Shown here one piece after another: positions 61,116 through 64,000 of a stretch of DNA of 64,000 nt (positions are counted from its first letter, which is position 1; each line of letters starts with the position of its first letter). Position numbers and translations under genes: made by a program. The DNA lies in assembly GCF_013409935.1 (NCBI RefSeq), contig NZ_JACCCO010000001.1:3410001-3474000 (forward strand). Direction: 5' to 3'. Source of the stretch: Streptosporangium sandarakinum (GTDB taxonomy: Bacteria; Actinomycetota; Actinomycetes; Streptosporangiales; Streptosporangiaceae). The notes beneath the pieces are model-generated. The model saw only the letters and a list, made by a program, of their open reading frames with translations. It was not told the origin of the DNA and ran no database searches.

Positions 61116-62057
61116 TCATCGTCCCGCCGGGACCGGGCGGACGATCTCGGCGACCCGTTCCAGCTGTTCGAGCTGCGCGTCCATGTCCGGCGCGGCGAGA
61201 CGGCAGACCAGGTGCTCCGCGCCCGCCTCCAGGTAGCGGCCCAGCGTGGCGGCCACGTGATCGGCCGGGCCCGCGACCATCGCCTGGATCGTCCGCGCCA
61301 CCTCGTACGGCACGCCGTAGACGGACCGGCAGTAGGCGTCGAGCTCCCGTTCGCCCCGCGCCACGTCGCCGGTGACCAGGACCGTGACGAACAGCGCCGG
61401 GGTGACCGCGCCGGCGGGCCGTCCCGCCTCCGTGGCGGCGCGCCGTACCGTGGCCAGGCCGGCGCGGTAGCCGTCGGGGTCGGGCGGGTAGGGCAGCCAG
61501 CCGTCGTAGCGCCGCCCGGCGTGCACCAGGGCCGAAGGGCTCGCCCCGCCCAGCCAGATCGGCGGGCCGCCGGGCCGGTGGGACGGGGTGGATTCGGGCA
61601 GGTCGTCGAAGCGCAGTACCGCGCCGTGGAACGCCCGCTCGCCCGACCACAGCGCCCGCCACAGGGCGACCGTGTCGTGCAGCCGACCGAAGCGGCGTTC
61701 CCAGGGCACCTCCGACGCGGCGTACTCGATCTCCGACCGGCCGGGGAAGCCCGCGCCCACGGTGACGACCAGCCGGCCCGCCGAAAGATGGTCGACGGTG
61801 GCGAGCTCCTGCGCGGCCAGGACCGGCCTGCGGAAGGCGGGCAGCAGCGCCGCGGTGCCGAGCGTGACGCGCTCGGTCGCCGCTGCGAGCGCGGCGAGCG
61901 TGGTCAGCGGTTCGGCACGGGCGCCGATCAGGGTGTCGTTGGCCCAGACCGAGTCGTATCCGAGCCGCTCGGCGCGGAGTCCGAAGTCGAGGAGCCGCCG
62001 GGCGTCTTTCCACTGACTGTGCTGGGTGGGGAGCAGGACCCCGAGTCGCGTGTTCAC
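61116..62057 (-). CDS. LLM-class flavin/F420-dependent oxidoreductase
   Basis: A 313-residue TIM-barrel oxidoreductase: LGVLLPTQHSQWKDARRLLDFGLRAERLGYDSVWANDT, VTLGTAALLPAFRRPVLAAQELATVDHLSAGRLVVTVGAGFPG and PPIWLGGASPSALVHAGRRYDGWLP. Family members use F420 or FMN; which one is unclear. GTG 62057 is the start; a longer in-frame extension to 62999 runs through the divergent regulator and is rejected. It is divergent from that regulator and shares its operator region. Confidence 0.9.
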   Translation of the reverse strand: MNTRLGVLLPTQHSQWKDARRLLDFGLRAERLGYDSVWANDTLIGARAEPLTTLAALAAATERVTLGTAALLPAFRRPVLAAQELATVDHLSAGRLVVTVGAGFPGRSEIEYAASEVPWERRFGRLHDTVALWRALWSGERAFHGAVLRFDDLPESTPSHRPGGPPIWLGGASPSALVHAGRRYDGWLPYPPDPDGYRAGLATVRRAATEAGRPAGAVTPALFVTVLVTGDVARGERELDAYCRSVYGVPYEVARTIQAMVAGPADHVAATLGRYLEAGAEHLVCRLAAPDMDAQLEQLERVAEIVRPVPAGR

Positions 62058-62069
62058 AGCGGGGATCGT

Positions 62070-62108
62070 GCTCCCCGAGGGGAATGCCGGCAATTCCCCG
62101 GAGGGAAT
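62070..62108. promoter_or_regulatory. two tandem ATTCCCCGCGGGGAAT-type palindromes in the divergent promoter
   Basis: 62093-62108 (ATTCCCCGGAGGGAAT) and 62070-62085 (GCTCCCCGAGGGGAAT) are 16-bp imperfect palindromes that match the perfect palindrome at 63404-63419. They fill the 75-bp gap between the LLM oxidoreductase and the MmyB-type regulator, as expected for the regulator's operator. Confidence 0.7.
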
Positions 62109-62132
62109 GGACGGCCTCGGCACACTGGATGC

Positions 62133-62939
62133 GTGGACTTCCCTCAGACGCTGCGCGCGGCCCGGCGGGGCCGGCACCTCAGCCAGCTCGACCTCGCCCT
62201 GCGCGCCGGCACGACACAGCGCCACCTCAGCTTCATGGAGAGCGGCCGTTCCCGGCCGGGCCGGACCATGGTGGTACGGCTCGGCGAGTCGATGGAGCTG
62301 CCGCTCAGGGAGCGCAACGAGCTCCTGACCGCGGCCGGATACGCCCCCGTCTACCCGCGGACCCCGCTCGACGACCCCGCCCTCACGCACGTGCGCGCCG
62401 CGCTGGGGCACATCCTGACCGGCCACCTCCCCTATCCCGCGGTCGTGGTGGACGCCGATCACGAGCTGGTGCTGGCCAACGACGCGTTCGGCCTGCTCAC
62501 CGAGGGCGTCGCCGAGCACCTGCTGCGCCCGCCGGTCAACGTGCTGCGCCTCTCCCTGCATCCGCAGGGGCTGGCGCCGCGCATCGTGAACCTGGCGCAG
62601 TGGGCGCGGCACATCCTCGACCGCGTTCCCCCGGGTGACCTGCGCGAGGAACTGTCCGGCTACGTGCCGCACGCCGAGCCGGGGCACGACCACGTGGGCT
62701 TCGCCGTACCGGTGCGGCTGCGCTCGGCGCACGGTGAGCTGCGGCTGACGACCACGATCACGACGTTCGCGACCGCGCTCGACGTGACCGTGGCGGAGCT
62801 GAAGCTGGAGGCGTTCCTGCCCGCCGACGCGGCCACCGCGGCGGTGCTGGCCGGCGGCTCCCGGGCGGCGGACCATGGGGACGGCCCCGGGACGGCGCGC
62901 CGGCCGGCCGTCACCCGGGGAACTGGTAGTCGGCGGTGA
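62133..62939 (+). CDS. MmyB-type helix-turn-helix transcriptional regulator
   Basis: A 268-residue regulator from GTG 62133. The N-terminal HTH_31/XRE part is TLRAARRGRHLSQLDLALRAGTTQRHLSFMESGRSRPGR; the C-terminal MmyB-like ligand domain includes PAVVVDADHELVLANDAF, LRLSLHPQGLAPRIVNLAQW and PVRLRSAHGELRLTTTITTFATALDVTVAELKLEAFLPAD. Actinomycete genomes hold many such genes, each divergent from an oxidoreductase it controls. The last 29 bp overlap the convergent SnoaL-like gene. Confidence 0.9.
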   Translation: MDFPQTLRAARRGRHLSQLDLALRAGTTQRHLSFMESGRSRPGRTMVVRLGESMELPLRERNELLTAAGYAPVYPRTPLDDPALTHVRAALGHILTGHLPYPAVVVDADHELVLANDAFGLLTEGVAEHLLRPPVNVLRLSLHPQGLAPRIVNLAQWARHILDRVPPGDLREELSGYVPHAEPGHDHVGFAVPVRLRSAHGELRLTTTITTFATALDVTVAELKLEAFLPADAATAAVLAGGSRAADHGDGPGTARRPAVTRGTGSRR

Positions 62940-63330
62940 TGCGGCCCTCACCGTCGAGGACGAGGATCTCCAGACCGCCGCCCAGCGCCTCGCCGCCACC
63001 CGCGGGCACCATCTCCCAGGTCAGCTTGACGACGTCGTCCAGGCGGACGGGCTCACCTCCCTGCCGGAAGACGAACTCGCCCGGGGCGACGAACTCCTCG
63101 TGGGCGCGGCTCACCCGGACGTCGATCTCGTCGTACCCGCGGGCCCGGAGCGTCGAATGGTCGAAGCCCAGCTTCGCGGCGGCCTCCCGGATCTCCTCGG
63201 ACGGGTGCAGGACGTGGACGCCGTCCTCGGCCCACAGCTCCTCGATCGTCTTGCGGCGCAGCCCTCCGTCCGGCTCGTTCCAGAGGGCGACGTAGCGTTC
63301 GGTCAGTTCCCGGACGCGGATGTCGGTCAC
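62911..63330 (-). CDS. SnoaL/NTF2-like polyketide-cyclase-fold protein
   Basis: A 139-residue protein: VRELTERYVALWNEPDGGLRRKTIEELWAEDGVHVLHP is the NTF2/SnoaL opening, followed by sheet strands (EEFVAPGEFVFRQGG, VRLDDVVKLTWEMVPAGG, GLEILVLDGEGRITADYQF). GTG 63330 follows GGAGGAACG. Function is unknown; similar proteins often act as isomerases or cyclases or scaffold small molecules. The perfect operator at 63404 upstream suggests control by the MmyB-type regulator. Confidence 0.88.
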   Translation of the reverse strand: MTDIRVRELTERYVALWNEPDGGLRRKTIEELWAEDGVHVLHPSEEIREAAAKLGFDHSTLRARGYDEIDVRVSRAHEEFVAPGEFVFRQGGEPVRLDDVVKLTWEMVPAGGGEALGGGLEILVLDGEGRITADYQFPG

Positions 63331-63403
63331 CGTTCCTCCTCGGCTGGTGTGTCGGTGTTCCCGTGTTCCGGTCCCACCCTGCGGCCGGGGCCGCCGACCG
63401 GCA

Positions 63404-63419
63404 ATTCCCCGCGGGGAAT
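63404..63419. promoter_or_regulatory. perfect 16-bp palindrome ATTCCCCGCGGGGAAT
   Basis: ATTCCCCGCGGGGAAT, 74 bp upstream of the SnoaL-like start. The flanks (CCGGCA before; the same in the other copy) are also shared with the copy at 62093. It is the best candidate operator of the neighbouring MmyB-type regulator. Confidence 0.75.
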
Positions 63420-63509
63420 GAGCGGCCGATACGGCGTGGCGGAGCCCGCCGGGAGCACGGGCGGCGAGCTGTTCGGACGGGCGGCGCCCGAGACGGTACG
63501 GCGTCGCCG

Positions 63510-64000
63510 CTACCTGGCGCGGAGCCGGCCGAGGGTGTGGCCGGTGGCCTGCTTGAACAGGTACTCGGCGCGCTCGTAGGAGAGTCTGCGGCGGCCGGTC
63601 TCGGGGCACAGGTCACCGGGCGCCGGGGGGCGGCCCGGCCCCGGTCTGCGCTCGGACAGGAACAGCGGGCCGCGGCGACGGCCCGCGACGAGCCCGGGGA
63701 GCAGTTCGGCGACGCCGTCCCCCCAGCGGATCCAGCCGGACCCGCCGGCCGTCCGGGCACGCCTTCCGGCCAGGTCGAGGTTCTCGACGTTGAGCGCGAG
63801 CACCGGGCCGACGCCCGCCGCGCTCTCGTGCAGCAACAGCCACAGGACGCGCTCGCGCAGCGCGATGTCCGGTCGCTCCCCCAGCGCCTCGACGCGCGAC
63901 CGGTCGATCGGGCGGGTCCGCCCCCGGGGCTCGTACCGGCGGCCGAGCCCGGCGGCCAGGTCACCGTCCGGCCCGCCGGTCGGCCGGCCCTGTGCCGCCG
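63510..64000 (-). pseudogene. C-terminally truncated tyrosine-recombinase-like protein, continues beyond the window
   Basis: The minus frame is open from the right edge to a stop at 63510. RPIDRSRVEALGERPDIALRERVLWLLLHESAAGVGPVLALNVENLDLAGRRAR resembles the core of actinomycete site-specific integrases, followed by LLPGLVAGRRRGPLFLSERR and LSYERAEYLFKQATG. The sequence stops at HTLGRLRAR, where intact relatives continue with a LHQLRHS-type box and the catalytic Tyr. The His-Arg box and Tyr are therefore absent and the recombinase is probably dead. Other frames downstream do not restore them. Confidence 0.65.

Noticed and set aside
62058-62999. N-terminal extension of the LLM oxidoreductase frame through the regulator gene
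   Set aside because: Homology starts at GTG 62057, and the extension runs antisense to a recognised helix-turn-helix regulator.

Overview
The window is high-GC actinomycete chromosome, probably from the Streptosporangiales (an inference from gene content and style, not a measured placement). Its core (about 39,400-53,250) has the conserved origin-proximal order of actinobacteria: tRNA-Leu, fhaA, fhaB, pstP, rodA, pbpA, pknA, pknB, then on the other strand trpG/pabA, a 52-residue membrane protein and a class E sortase, followed by crgA, a rhomboid protease, ppiA and a membrane-anchored coiled protein. This block makes and phospho-regulates the cell wall and division machinery. The order matches the Rv0009-Rv0020c region of Mycobacterium tuberculosis as I recall it.

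The left 6.6 kb is the right part of an actinomycete integrative and conjugative element (AICE). In order it carries a PP2C-like gene cut by the window edge, a Pra-type activator gene preceded by three phased operator-like repeats, a small gene, a TraB/FtsK-type DNA translocase, another small gene, a RepSA-like replication initiator, an excisionase and a tyrosine integrase. Most genes overlap by ATGA or GTGA. The element abuts the 3' end of a tRNA-Ser(UGA) gene, the likely attachment site.

From 6.7 to 39 kb the chromosome is mixed housekeeping and envelope genes: a very long disordered ParA/MinD-type ATPase with a decapeptide repeat, a quinone oxidoreductase followed by the proteasome activator bpa, a Cof-type phosphatase, a cold-shock protein, serS, pheA, polyprenol-dependent mannosyltransferases, an alkaline-phosphatase-like membrane protein, a family 2 glycosyltransferase coupled to a STAS protein, an OmpR-type two-component system, a DUF6412/YidC pair, a RsbW-like ATPase, a PAS/GAF histidine kinase, ogt, a TPP-riboswitch-controlled cytX transporter, an MFS/VOC pair, rhodanese, GPP34 and LCP proteins, and a pair of DUF21/CBS proteins.

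From 53 to 64 kb lie accessory genes: three GNAT acetyltransferases, a SigE-family sigma factor with a membrane partner, a NarL-type two-component system whose two genes are separated by a 30-bp minisatellite, a VOC protein, an LLM oxidoreductase divergent from an MmyB-type regulator, a SnoaL-like gene, and a recombinase remnant at the right edge. A palindrome shared by the two promoter regions at 62.07-62.11 kb and 63.40 kb points to a small regulon.

The most noteworthy signals are the phased GTCTA-N6-TAGAC repeats in the AICE, the ATTCCCCGCGGGGAAT palindromes, the decapeptide-repeat ORF between kinase and response regulator, the riboswitch that contains the cytX ribosome binding site, a coupled leader ORF before the DUF21 genes, and a long tail-to-tail coding overlap between two membrane-protein genes. 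I found no CRISPR array, rRNA or intact insertion sequence.
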